DNA of 20,063 nt from CALARM01 sp964431735 (GTDB lineage: Bacteria > Vulcanimicrobiota > SpSt-956 > JAKJGF01): assembly GCA_964431735.1 (NCBI GenBank), contig CAYSLJ010000132.1, positions 1-20,063 of the forward strand, written 5' to 3'. Under the pieces are notes generated by a model. That model searched no databases. It was not told where the DNA came from and was given only the letters and a program-made list of their open reading frames with translations. The translations under genes were made by a program, and so were the position numbers. Numbering within the stretch: the stretch's first letter is position 1; each line of letters starts with the position of its first letter. Below, piece by piece: positions 8,452 through 16,116 of this stretch.

Positions 8452-8460
8452 TGTTATAAT
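8452..8460 (+). promoter_or_regulatory. Extended -10 promoter element for the vapBC-like operon
   Basis: TGTTATAAT is a perfect extended -10 (TG-N-TATAAT) about 22 bp before the antitoxin ATG. A good -35 box is absent at the usual distance, as expected for extended -10 promoters. Predicted transcription would start near 8467, leaving a very short leader that includes the AAAGAGGTG ribosome site. Confidence 0.5.
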
Positions 8461-8481
8461 AATTTAAAAGAGGTGTTATTT

Positions 8482-8730
8482 ATGGATACAAACTCCCTGA
8501 GAGGTAGAATAAAAGGCAATTTACTATATTTATCGTTAGAAAAACTGCAGGAAATTAATAATCTTATGGAAACCATTATAGATAAAGGCGATAAAAAAAT
8601 GATAAACATGAAAGGCATATGGAAAGGACTTGGTTTTGAAAAAATAGATAATCTGGAACAGGAAATAAGAATTGTGAGAAACACATCGGAAAAGGCTCTT
8701 GAAGGAAGGATTTCAAGATGGAATATTTAG
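8482..8730 (+). CDS. VapB-like antitoxin of a PIN-toxin pair
   Basis: An 82-aa protein lying directly before a PIN-domain toxin and overlapping it by 13 bp, the usual antitoxin-first type II layout. The sequence is helical and charged, and has a central basic part (KKMINMKGIWKGLG) that could contact the toxin. The family is not clearly identified, so the antitoxin role rests mainly on position and size. I use the ATG at 8482 (MDTNSLRG) with AAAGAGGTG 6 bp upstream, instead of a GTG 9 bp earlier that lies within that ribosome site. Such antitoxins bind and block the toxin and usually repress their own operon, which fits the short leader here. Confidence 0.75.
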   Translation: MDTNSLRGRIKGNLLYLSLEKLQEINNLMETIIDKGDKKMINMKGIWKGLGFEKIDNLEQEIRIVRNTSEKALEGRISRWNI

Positions 8731-9119
8731 CCGATACTGTAGCTATTATAAGATTTTTTGCTGATACCGGTAAGATTGGAAGTAAAGCCAAAAAAATTTT
8801 TGAAGAAACGGAAAAAGGAGACCATATAATCTGGATCTCTATAATGTCAATTGTTGAAATTATGTATCTGGCAGAAAAAAATAGAATTCCTATCAGCCTG
8901 GAAGATTTTGTTGAAAAAATAAAATTAAACAGAAATTATAAACTTATTGATCTTGATCTGGACATAGTAAGGACGGCAAACAAATTAAACGGTCTGGAAC
9001 TTCATGATAGACTGATAGTCGCCACTGCGAAGTATCTGGATATTCCCCTTATTACCAGTGATAGTATTATAATTAATAGTGGTTTTGTTGAAATTTTATG
9101 GGACAAACAAAAAATATAA
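8718..9119 (+). CDS. VapC-like PIN-domain toxin
   Basis: A 133-aa protein with a complete PIN-domain layout. D6 is in the N-terminal strand (LADTVAII), E47 in the helix SIVEIMYL, D97 in the motif LHDRLIVATA (95-104), and D115 in ITSDS. These four acidic positions bind the metal ions used to cut RNA. Known VapC toxins cleave tRNA or rRNA and stop translation; the target of this one cannot be read from sequence. The ribosome site GAAGGA sits 8 bp before the ATG inside the antitoxin gene, and the 13-bp overlap implies translational coupling. All catalytic residues are present, so the toxin is probably active and must be held by its antitoxin. Confidence 0.9.
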   Translation: MEYLADTVAIIRFFADTGKIGSKAKKIFEETEKGDHIIWISIMSIVEIMYLAEKNRIPISLEDFVEKIKLNRNYKLIDLDLDIVRTANKLNGLELHDRLIVATAKYLDIPLITSDSIIINSGFVEILWDKQKI

Positions 9120-9149
9120 AAAAGTAAAAAACTCTCGGAAGTGTAAATA

Positions 9150-9329
9150 ATGTTAGATGATATAATAGTAGAAGAAGTAAGAACCGTCAGAGAAAAACTG
9201 GCAGAAGAATATGATTGCGATATTCATAAAATCGGGCTTATGATAAAAGAGACAGAAGAGGAACATAAAAAAGAAGGATGGAAGGTTGCAAATAAAAAAG
9301 ATTTACTTGCTGAAACAGCAAAATTATAA
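9150..9329 (+). CDS. Small 59-aa protein, possible additional antitoxin
   Basis: A short gene 30 bp after the PIN toxin on the same strand, with CGGAAG as ribosome site 8-9 bp before its ATG. The protein starts MLDDIIVEEVRTVREKLAEE and continues with a CDIHKIGLMIKE segment. Small proteins with this '(I)VEEVRxxREK' opening are frequent unnamed neighbours of toxin-antitoxin genes. The rest is charged and helical. It could be a third operon member or the surviving antitoxin of another pair, since no second toxin follows. It ends 14 bp before the convergent hicB gene. Confidence 0.65.
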   Translation: MLDDIIVEEVRTVREKLAEEYDCDIHKIGLMIKETEEEHKKEGWKVANKKDLLAETAKL

Positions 9330-9343
9330 TTTTCACAGCCATA

Positions 9344-9592
9344 TTAAACTGCTATTTCCAGTTCCTGCTGATTCTGAATAATAATCTTCGGATTGGAATT
9401 TCTGGGAGGTACAGGTAATCCCTTTTCTTTTAAAAGGTTTACATGTTCTATCATTCCCCATTTTGCTTTATAAATGCAATCTTCAATGGAATGACCTATT
9501 CCTGTAAAACCTTTTAGCTCTGTAGAATAAAAACCAAAATAATCCGGTTCTTCTGTTGCTTCTATTATTAAAGAATATTCTAATTCAATCAT
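9344..9592 (-). CDS. hicB: HicB-family antitoxin without an intact HicA partner
   Basis: An 82-aa protein of the HicB type. It begins with the partial RNase-H-like fold YSLIIEATEEPDYFGFYS, then the glycine-rich turn LKGFTGIGHSIEDC, a long helix, and the characteristic LKEKGLPVPP (54-63). HicB normally neutralises the mRNA interferase HicA and regulates its operon. Here the upstream hicA survives only as a C-terminal scrap (9612-9674), so the antitoxin is an orphan. AAAGG lies 9 bp before the ATG. It sits at the 3' end of the Wadjet transcript, which may still supply its message. No DNA-binding extension follows the HicB fold, so it is the short HicB form. Confidence 0.85.
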   Translation of the reverse strand: MIELEYSLIIEATEEPDYFGFYSTELKGFTGIGHSIEDCIYKAKWGMIEHVNLLKEKGLPVPPRNSNPKIIIQNQQELEIAV

Positions 9593-9611
9593 TTTATCAC
9601 GCCTTTATGAA

Positions 9612-9674
9612 TTATTTCAAACCTGCTGCCTTCAGTATTGCCTGGCAGGTACCTTTTGGAATTTCCTTTATGTT
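9612..9674 (-). pseudogene. hicA: C-terminal remnant of a HicA toxin
   Basis: A 20-codon minus-strand frame, closed by TAA on both sides, reads NIKEIPKGTCQAILKAAGLK. That is the conserved end of HicA, the 'dIPKGTLxxILKxAGL' helix of its dsRBD-like fold. The catalytic histidine region is missing, so no toxin can be made. Its stop lies 19 bp upstream of the hicB start, the normal hicA-hicB spacing, which supports true descent from a hicAB pair. Confidence 0.7.
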
Positions 9675-9719
9675 TTACTCCTGCCTTTTTCATACAGTCA
9701 GGCGTTGATTGCTGGAGCA

Positions 9720-10748
9720 TTACTTACTCGACTGAGATTCGTGGGGTTCTGGGGTAAACTCATATATGTCTCCCTTTTTGCTTCTTGTTTTCCTCAGAAA
9801 TTTAACCATATATTCCTCTTCTCCTAATTGTTTGTTTAAATATGTTCTTATATTATTTAATTCCTCTTCTTTCCTGATAATTGTCTCAATTCTTTCCCCT
9901 CTTTCAAGGGACTCAAAAATCTTTACTTCTTCCTTCTGTTTTTTTACTTTTTCTTTTTTTATTTTATGTTCAAAATATTCATATTCATCCTCTCTTTCTG
10001 TTTCCAGACATTTTTTACAATATACTTCAGGGTAATATCTTTCTGCTATTAAATTTGCAAGTAAAAAAGTCCTTCCACAGCTAAAACATTCATATGTTCC
10101 CTGCCCTGACATGGCGCAATCTGATTGCCACGATTTATACTTTTTCTCTTCCCACTTTGCCTGTTGTTCTAAAAATTCCTCATAATCCAACCCGTCTTTA
10201 ATCCAGTTTATTAAATAATCCCTGTAATCAGTTTTTATTTTTTCTTTTTCTTCTTCCTCTATATCATCATTTTCTATATGGTCTAACACGCCATAATAAT
10301 AGTCTGCTAATTTCTCCAGTTCTTCAAGACTTTTCTCCTCTAAATTTTTCAATGCATTTCTCTTTTTTTCTTCTTCTGTTTCCATCTGTTCAAGGTATTC
10401 TAAAGCTGCTTCCAGGCTGAATATACTTTTATTTAAGTTTTCATCTTCATCGTATTCTGGAACATGATTTTTTTTCTCCCTGTCCTCTCTTTCTACATAT
10501 ACTGTAAGACAATAAACCCTTTTCCCTTCATTTTCATCAAAATATTTCTCTGTAACATCCTGTTTAAAGTCTACTCGAAAAGATGTTTTTAAATCAGCAG
10601 CCAGGTATTTTTCAAGGTTTTTCATTAATTCAGTTATGTTCACACTGTCAGGTAGAGTTATTTCCAGACAGTTGAACATTTCATCATATTCACAATGAAT
10701 CAGTTCTTTAAAGTATTTTCTGGTTATTTTTTCAATTTTGTTTAACAT
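9720..10748 (-). CDS. Zinc-ribbon, acidic coiled-coil protein coupled to jetC (possible fifth Wadjet gene)
   Basis: A 342-aa protein of no family I recognise. The first ~95 residues look like a compact alpha/beta domain. Residues 110-205 and 250-310 are strongly charged and helical, with clusters such as EEEEKEK (164-170). Between them is a four-cysteine zinc ribbon, C221-x2-C224 ... C244-x2-C247. Its ATG (10746-10748) overlaps the jetC TAA in the string TAATG, and no clear ribosome site precedes it, so translation should depend on ribosomes finishing jetC. That makes it part of the Wadjet operon rather than a neighbour by chance. It could bind DNA or the SMC motor, act as a specificity or regulatory subunit, or be an anti-self factor; none of these is shown by the sequence. 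The known Wadjet systems I am aware of are described with four genes. Confidence 0.8.
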   Translation of the reverse strand: MLNKIEKITRKYFKELIHCEYDEMFNCLEITLPDSVNITELMKNLEKYLAADLKTSFRVDFKQDVTEKYFDENEGKRVYCLTVYVEREDREKKNHVPEYDEDENLNKSIFSLEAALEYLEQMETEEEKKRNALKNLEEKSLEELEKLADYYYGVLDHIENDDIEEEEKEKIKTDYRDYLINWIKDGLDYEEFLEQQAKWEEKKYKSWQSDCAMSGQGTYECFSCGRTFLLANLIAERYYPEVYCKKCLETEREDEYEYFEHKIKKEKVKKQKEEVKIFESLERGERIETIIRKEEELNNIRTYLNKQLGEEEYMVKFLRKTRSKKGDIYEFTPEPHESQSSK

Positions 10749-13700
10749 TAAAATAAACTCAATTGCTGATCAAAATTTATAAATCCATCTTCTATTCTGT
10801 TTCCGGTATATTCTGAAGTAATTTTCTGTTTTCCGTTAACGGTATTTCTTAAAACCAGACTGTATATATTATCAAAATTATTGTATATGGAGGTTTCCTT
10901 TAAAGCTGTAAAGCATATCATCTGGGTATTGTATTTTTTTACAAGACCGAAGAGAACTCTGAGAAGATGATCTGCAGTGGTACTGCCGAAGGGATTGTCT
11001 GCAAGAATAACAAAGGAGCTTTCCTGGCAGGTTTTTTTCGATCTTATAAATGAAAGTAAGGAAATATACATGGCGAAAAAGCAGGTATATTTCTCTCCTC
11101 CTGAAAGGAATAATACATTTTCCCATGGCTCATATCGCTTAACAGCCTGATTGATGTGAGGCTTAAAGACTTCTACCCGGCATCTGTTTATATCACTGAT
11201 TACTTCAATTAATTTCAATGAAGACATCATTGATTTTATCATGGAGTAAGTTTTATTTCTGTCTGAGCCATTTTCATCATAATCCTTTTTTATATCTTCA
11301 ATACATCTGTCTATATAAAGATTCATCCTGTCCAGATTGGTCTGTTCATCTCCATGTTCAAGTTTTATCTTTATCATTTTCACACTGCCGTGACCTGTAA
11401 TATTTATCCCTGATCTGCTATCAATAGAATTGATTTCATTTAAGAATTTTTCTGCCTCTCTTTTACAGTCTTTTACCAGTTCCTGTTTGTGTCTGTTTAT
11501 ATCAGAAAGACTGTGCTCGCATATTTCTTTCAACCTGTTTACCAGAGCAATACATTCGGAAAAAACCCTTTCCACAGAGTGAATATTATACAGTTCATCA
11601 TCAGAAGAATCCATATTTACAGAAGATATAAAATTACATATTGCCTGTTCGTTACATTTCCCGAAATTACCTGATAGAGTATTATAGGCTTTCTGAACAG
11701 ATATTTTCTGTTTTTCTATACTCTCTTTAAAATCATTATAAAAATGGGTTCTTTCTTCAAGATATTCTTTCAGATTTTCAAAAGGAATTTTATATGATTC
11801 TATCCCTCCATCTATCGCTTTCAATCTATTATCCATTGTGAAAATTTCTGCCCTGTCATGGTATTTCTTCAGGAAAGAAGATTTATTTACCAGATTTTCT
11901 TTCTTATTATTTAATTCTTCCAGTTTAGAAGCAATGCTTTTTATTCTTTCTTCAATTTCTTCTGCTATTTTACTGTCAGCCATCTGGAAATCAATGGCCG
12001 GTTCCCTGTTATAGGTTTTTAGAATATTTTGTTTACTATCATCTATTTTCTGTTCTATCAGTGCATATCGAAGTTTGAGTTGCTCCATATCTTTTCGTAA
12101 ATTCTCTTTTTCCAGGTTCTTCTCAATTATTTCTTTTTCAATATCCTTTATTTCATGCTCAGGTAATGGCTCAAAATCTGAAAGATCTGATCTTATATCA
12201 TAGTTTGAAAGTAATAAAGTAATTTTCTGGAGTTTTTGTTCGTATAAATAGATTTCTCCTTTAATATCTCTTGTTTCATTCTCCACATCATATATTTTCA
12301 TGATAACTCTCTGTTTTTCTATGTCCATGTCGTGAAGTTTAAGTTCTGAACTGTTTATTTCACTATTATTCTTATCCGTCTTTTCCCGGCTATATTCTAT
12401 ATATTCTTTAAAATCATTTACTGTTTTATCTATATCAAATGTTACTTCCTGGGCGCCGTATTTTTTCTTTACCTCCTCTGAAAATAGATTAAATTTCTCT
12501 ATTTTTTCCTGATAAGTTCCTGTTTTTCTATGAAGTTCATTAATTGTTTTGTCCAGTTCCTTCTGTTCTTTTTCAATATTTTTAATTTCTTCTTTTATAC
12601 TGTTAATATCATTTTTCAGCAACTCAAGTTTTTCCATTATTTCATCGTATGCTTTTTCATATATATGCTTCAATGAAAAGAGACATCTGTTAAGAAGATA
12701 CTTTTTATCTTCTCCTGTTCTGGAAATATTTTCCAATCTGGTCTTATTTTCAGAAAGCTCTCTCCTCCAGTTCTCAATATCTCTTAAAAGAGAGGCCCCT
12801 GTTGAACAGTTTACTGTATACTGTTTTTCTTCAATAAACTTCTCTAATTTATTCATATCCATATAAAGTGTATTAATTTTTTCCTGAATATCTTTCAGTT
12901 CCAGAATCTTCAGGAATAAATCATAGGAAGCTCTACGGCAGGAAAGGTTCTCTTTATCTATTTGCCTTTCTTCTATCTGCCAGTCTATTAATTTAATTTC
13001 TTCTGAAAGAACCTTTAATTGTTCCCATGTATATGTTATATAGTAGAATAATTCATTTATAGTTTTTTCTATTTTCTCCCTTAACACCGAATATTGGCGA
13101 ACTTCTGTTACAACATTATCGCCGCAGGAAAGAAATTCTCTATAAAGATTGATACTTGATTGCAGATCAGGTATTTTTATAAGGTTTTCTATATATCTGT
13201 CAAATATGCCGGCAAGTAAATTTGCCTGAGATTTATCTTCATAGATGATACTTTCAATATACGGAATTACAATATATTCAATAAACTGTTTTGAACCGGC
13301 ACTTTTCTCGAAAAACCTGTCTACTCCTCCTTCTTTGAGATTAATAGTTTTTATAGTATCCCATTCCAGTTCAAGTATATTAAAGGTTCTTAAGTGGTCA
13401 ATATATTTTCTTCTCTCATTACTTTTGAAAATCTTTATATCTGCCTGTTCCTGGATAATTTTTTTGAACTCATTGTAACCTGTAAGAGTGTTATTGTGTT
13501 TAACAGCGTTAATATTATCTATATCCCATGGGTTTTTATTATTATACTGATAGGTAAACATAAAATAATTTACTTTACTGTCTTCATTTGAATTACCGGT
13601 AACACACATACCTGTAAGAAGATAATTATCTTCAATACCATCCATGCGCCATTCCAGCATAATATAAGATGTATTTTTATTATCAGTGAAGAAATCTTCA

Positions 13701-13894
13701 AATTTTCTTTTACCCAGGTCACTTCCGGGAAGGATACACTGAAGAATAAGCTGGAGAAGTACTGTTTTCCCTCCTGTATTTACGAGATTAAAAAGAGTAT
13801 TTTTTCCTCCCGGTTCAAAGGTATTATTAGTAAAACCTTTCATACCGTTATCATATATAAAATTTACAATTCTTATTTTATTTATTACCGGCAT
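10748..13894 (-). CDS. jetC: JetC, SMC-like (MukB-like) ATPase of a Wadjet system
   Basis: A 1048-aa SMC-type ATPase. The Walker A loop is NTGGKT (39-44) after an N-terminal strand typical of Wadjet JetC. Two long coiled-coil arms occupy roughly 250-480 and 560-830. The ABC signature is LSGGEK (930-935). Walker B is FVILADNPFG (961-970), with N967 where canonical SMC proteins have the catalytic glutamate. In Wadjet, JetC dimers with JetA and JetB extrude DNA loops on small circular DNA, and JetD then cuts it. The head is complete at both ends, so this gene looks intact. It starts 3 bp after the jetB stop with a weak AGGTTAG ribosome site. 'DNPFG' is, as I recall, shared by several Wadjet subtypes, so the Asn may be a family trait rather than a defect. 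Confidence 0.9.
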   Translation of the reverse strand: MPVINKIRIVNFIYDNGMKGFTNNTFEPGGKNTLFNLVNTGGKTVLLQLILQCILPGSDLGKRKFEDFFTDNKNTSYIMLEWRMDGIEDNYLLTGMCVTGNSNEDSKVNYFMFTYQYNNKNPWDIDNINAVKHNNTLTGYNEFKKIIQEQADIKIFKSNERRKYIDHLRTFNILELEWDTIKTINLKEGGVDRFFEKSAGSKQFIEYIVIPYIESIIYEDKSQANLLAGIFDRYIENLIKIPDLQSSINLYREFLSCGDNVVTEVRQYSVLREKIEKTINELFYYITYTWEQLKVLSEEIKLIDWQIEERQIDKENLSCRRASYDLFLKILELKDIQEKINTLYMDMNKLEKFIEEKQYTVNCSTGASLLRDIENWRRELSENKTRLENISRTGEDKKYLLNRCLFSLKHIYEKAYDEIMEKLELLKNDINSIKEEIKNIEKEQKELDKTINELHRKTGTYQEKIEKFNLFSEEVKKKYGAQEVTFDIDKTVNDFKEYIEYSREKTDKNNSEINSSELKLHDMDIEKQRVIMKIYDVENETRDIKGEIYLYEQKLQKITLLLSNYDIRSDLSDFEPLPEHEIKDIEKEIIEKNLEKENLRKDMEQLKLRYALIEQKIDDSKQNILKTYNREPAIDFQMADSKIAEEIEERIKSIASKLEELNNKKENLVNKSSFLKKYHDRAEIFTMDNRLKAIDGGIESYKIPFENLKEYLEERTHFYNDFKESIEKQKISVQKAYNTLSGNFGKCNEQAICNFISSVNMDSSDDELYNIHSVERVFSECIALVNRLKEICEHSLSDINRHKQELVKDCKREAEKFLNEINSIDSRSGINITGHGSVKMIKIKLEHGDEQTNLDRMNLYIDRCIEDIKKDYDENGSDRNKTYSMIKSMMSSLKLIEVISDINRCRVEVFKPHINQAVKRYEPWENVLFLSGGEKYTCFFAMYISLLSFIRSKKTCQESSFVILADNPFGSTTADHLLRVLFGLVKKYNTQMICFTALKETSIYNNFDNIYSLVLRNTVNGKQKITSEYTGNRIEDGFINFDQQLSLF

Positions 13895-13897
13895 AAT

Positions 13898-14371
13898 CTA
13901 ACCTGCATGATTTATAAAATCAAGTATCTCCTTTTTCCTTTCTTTTGCAGTATAGTACACTGTAACCATAGAGTCCATTTTCTCACTGGTTCTTATTATA
14001 CGTCCGTCTTCCACCATTAAAAGCTTTTCATCACACAGAAATTTAAGGACTTTACTTATATAAGCCATTCTGCTGTTTTCCGACTTTTTCAGGTTTTTCT
14101 TTCTTTCATCATGGATCATTAAACTGTCCCATTTATTCACGACAGAACTGAATTTCATATCCATAGCTTCCTCTAATTCTTGCAGATCCTGTAACTGTTT
14201 AAAATTATCTATCTTAATATCAATAAATTCATACAGCTCTTCTATTTCCAGAAACTCACGGTATTTCATGTCATACCCTTCACCTCTGTAAAAAAGTGCC
14301 AGAATGGAAAGGATTATAAAATAACAGGTATAAAGTTCTTCATTATCTGTAATATGGAGTTCCTTTCTCAA
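13898..14371 (-). CDS. jetB: JetB (MukE-like, DUF6063-type), N-terminus lost or start unclear
   Basis: The reading frame resembles DUF6063-type JetB: FGYTNSELRKEL, YTCYFIILSILALFYRG, then FLEIEELYEFI and a winged-helix-like C-terminal part. JetB is the MukE-like partner that binds the JetA kleisin. The only ordinary start is a TTG (14369-14371) that falls inside the conserved text and has no good ribosome site. The same frame is open for 45 more codons, to 14506, and still looks homologous (VLEEETGTIILHGRD), but it contains no ATG, GTG or TTG. About 30-40 further N-terminal residues expected for the family are absent. The frame enters the end of jetA, shifted by -1. I therefore read it as 5'-truncated by the deletion that also shortened jetA. 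The TTG form of 157 aa may still be made. Confidence 0.65.
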   Translation of the reverse strand: MRKELHITDNEELYTCYFIILSILALFYRGEGYDMKYREFLEIEELYEFIDIKIDNFKQLQDLQELEEAMDMKFSSVVNKWDSLMIHDERKKNLKKSENSRMAYISKVLKFLCDEKLLMVEDGRIIRTSEKMDSMVTVYYTAKERKKEILDFINHAG

Positions 14372-14487
14372 TTCACTGTTTGTATATCCGAAAACTTTAT
14401 TGTCTGTCTTTGCACTTATATATTTTCTGTCACGGCCATGGAGGATAATTGTGCCTGTTTCTTCTTCAAGGACGCTTAATATGTGTT

Positions 14488-15096
14488 TTATATCATCATT
14501 ACTATATCATTTACTTTTTCCCTGAGCTGTTTTACCATAATACTCAGATCATCGACTATATGAAGGGCTTTATCGAAAACACCTTTTTCAATCTGCTGTT
14601 TAAGATAAAATTGAGTAACAGGTATTCTGAGTTCTTTATGGACTTCTTTTGTCATAAAGAGCATTTCCATCCCCTGATCGGTGAGTTTATATTTTACCTT
14701 CTGTCTGCCGATTTTAACTTCATCCTGGGCAATGAGGGATACATTTATATATTCGGGAAGAGAAGTAAAGGGATTCATATATTTGTATTTATATGTAAAT
14801 CCGCTGTTCTGAAGTATATCAAACAGTATATAATGACAGATTTCCATTGCTTCATCAGAGGTAAGTTTTTCCTTATAATTCTCATATATTAATTCGTGAA
14901 GAAAATCTGCAATGGCTATGCTGTCACTGCTTATATTTTTAATCATGCCGTCAAGCATAAAAAGCATTGTTGAAAAGGTGAGAGTAAATATATTATATTG
15001 TTCATATCTTTTTGAATTACTTAATTTTTCGTGAAGACATGCAAAGGGAGCCATGTTTTCCATTCTTATTCTGTAATCTTCAAGGAATTCAAACAT
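14488..15096 (-). CDS. jetA: JetA (MukF-like kleisin), truncated to the N-terminal 202 residues
   Basis: The sequence matches the N-terminal half of Wadjet type II-like JetA as I remember it: an opening RMENMAPFACLHEKL and SKRYEQYNIF, a winged-helix-like region, then YKLTDQGMEMLF, TKEVHKELRIPVTQF and a helix with the EKGVFDKALHIVDDL pattern. JetA is normally about 450-500 residues, and its C-terminal half closes the SMC ring. Here the frame stops at 14488 right after the helix, and no C-terminal half is found downstream. Its start is good: AGAGGG lies 5-6 bp before the ATG, inside the last codons of jetD, with only 2 bp between the jetD stop and the ATG. A shortened, possibly non-functional kleisin is the likeliest reading. 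A naturally short JetA subfamily is the alternative. Confidence 0.7.
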   Translation of the reverse strand: MFEFLEDYRIRMENMAPFACLHEKLSNSKRYEQYNIFTLTFSTMLFMLDGMIKNISSDSIAIADFLHELIYENYKEKLTSDEAMEICHYILFDILQNSGFTYKYKYMNPFTSLPEYINVSLIAQDEVKIGRQKVKYKLTDQGMEMLFMTKEVHKELRIPVTQFYLKQQIEKGVFDKALHIVDDLSIMVKQLREKVNDIVMMI

Positions 15097-15098
15097 AA

Positions 15099-16109
15099 TT
15101 ACCCTCTGTAATAACGAAAAAACTCATAAGATAATACTTCCTGAGGTATATACTTATTTTTGTCCAGTATATTCCGAATCTTATCAGCTTTAAGTGTATC
15201 AAAAAATGATAAAAATTGATCAATATCACACCGGGTCTGTGAAGTTCTGATGTCAGGTGGGTCTTTACAGAGATCAATCATTTTGTTGTATAAATACGCA
15301 AAAGGTTTTATATTCCATTCAGGAAATTTATTCATAAGGCCTGTGAGGATATTTATACCTTCAAAATCAAGATCGCCTGAGTAATATATCTCTGTTTTTC
15401 CTGTATTAAAGCCGGTTATTTCATTTAAAAACCCTGCGCTGCCTTCTATCTTTCTGCCTTCGCCGTAAATGAGCATTTTAAAAGAAATATTATCAATCAG
15501 ATTATCTCCCCTGTCCTGAAAGGAACGCTTTATTGTAAAGAAAGTATCTTTATTTTCAACAATAAGGATATGGTCTATAAAACCTGCCGGCATATAATAG
15601 AAAAACGGCTCAGGAGTATTATAGTAATTGAGTTTTTCTTTATCTAATTTCAGCCGTGAAAGTATATTTTTGTCTTTTTCTGAAATGAATTTTTCATCAT
15701 TGAATATCTGAAAGGATCTCTCATTTATAGAGAAAGGTATTTTAAGGGTTTTTCTGCTCTCACTGTTTGAAAAGAAATCTCTTAATTTTCTTATTATTTC
15801 CCTGTCTTCCTTATAGACTGAAAGGTTTTTCAGATAAAAATTATTATCCATTTCAGGAGGGAAGGTATTAATTTCCTTTATCAATTCTTCTTCATTATCG
15901 AGTTTTTTTTCTAAAATCCAGTAGGAATTATAAAGGGGAGGATTACGGCCGTTAAAGTCGGATTTTTTTACCGGTGCCAGGAGACTTTTTTCTACAGCTT
16001 CCTTTATGGAATCGGTAAATAAGATATAGTCTTTAAAGTATTTTTGTAATTCTCCCGTATCTATCTTTTTCTTTTTATAATTTTTTAAAATTTCTGCTAT
16101 TTTATTCAC
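15099..16109 (-). CDS. jetD: JetD, TOPRIM nuclease subunit of Wadjet
   Basis: A 336-aa protein of the JetD/DUF2220 type. The C-terminal TOPRIM domain is clear: IVENKDTF with E185, the turn IYGEGRK (214-220), and YSGDLDFEGI (243-252) with D246 and D248, the metal-binding Asp pair. The N-terminal ~150 residues are helical and probably form the arm that touches the SMC complex. In studied Wadjet systems JetD cleaves plasmid DNA once the motor has stalled; it is related to topoisomerase VI and Spo11. The start is GTG (16107-16109) with no strong ribosome site, 7 bp after the stop of the DUF5615 toxin, so it is read from the toxin-antitoxin transcript. Here jetD is first and jetC is last of the four. 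All key residues are present, so JetD looks functional. Confidence 0.85.
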   Translation of the reverse strand: MNKIAEILKNYKKKKIDTGELQKYFKDYILFTDSIKEAVEKSLLAPVKKSDFNGRNPPLYNSYWILEKKLDNEEELIKEINTFPPEMDNNFYLKNLSVYKEDREIIRKLRDFFSNSESRKTLKIPFSINERSFQIFNDEKFISEKDKNILSRLKLDKEKLNYYNTPEPFFYYMPAGFIDHILIVENKDTFFTIKRSFQDRGDNLIDNISFKMLIYGEGRKIEGSAGFLNEITGFNTGKTEIYYSGDLDFEGINILTGLMNKFPEWNIKPFAYLYNKMIDLCKDPPDIRTSQTRCDIDQFLSFFDTLKADKIRNILDKNKYIPQEVLSYEFFRYYRG

Positions 16110-16116
16110 GATTTAA

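Larger units (their letters stand above)
7840..8481. other. 640-bp divergent intergenic region
   Basis: This region lies between the minus-strand AlbA_2 gene and the plus-strand VapBC pair, so promoters for both must sit here. It contains a strong ribosome site for the AlbA_2 gene, an inverted repeat at 7929-7951, and an extended -10 element at 8452-8460 for the VapBC operon. The stretch 8000-8430 is very A/T-rich. It carries a 76-codon minus-strand frame that I do not accept as a gene. Confidence 0.5.

Noticed and set aside
9321..9334. Palindrome AAAATTATAATTTT between the converging 59-aa gene and hicB as a terminator
   Set aside because: It is pure A/T with no loop or GC stem; too weak to call.
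9766..10084. Two plus-strand frames opposite the zinc-ribbon gene
   Set aside because: They are antisense shadows of the Glu/Lys-rich coding sequence.
12549..12866. Plus-strand 105-codon frame opposite jetC
   Set aside because: Serine/phenylalanine-rich mirror of the coiled-coil region of jetC; no ribosome site.
14449..14892. Plus-strand 147-codon frame opposite jetA
   Set aside because: It is antisense to the clear jetA frame and rich in Phe/Ile/Tyr, as expected from the reverse of an AT-rich gene.
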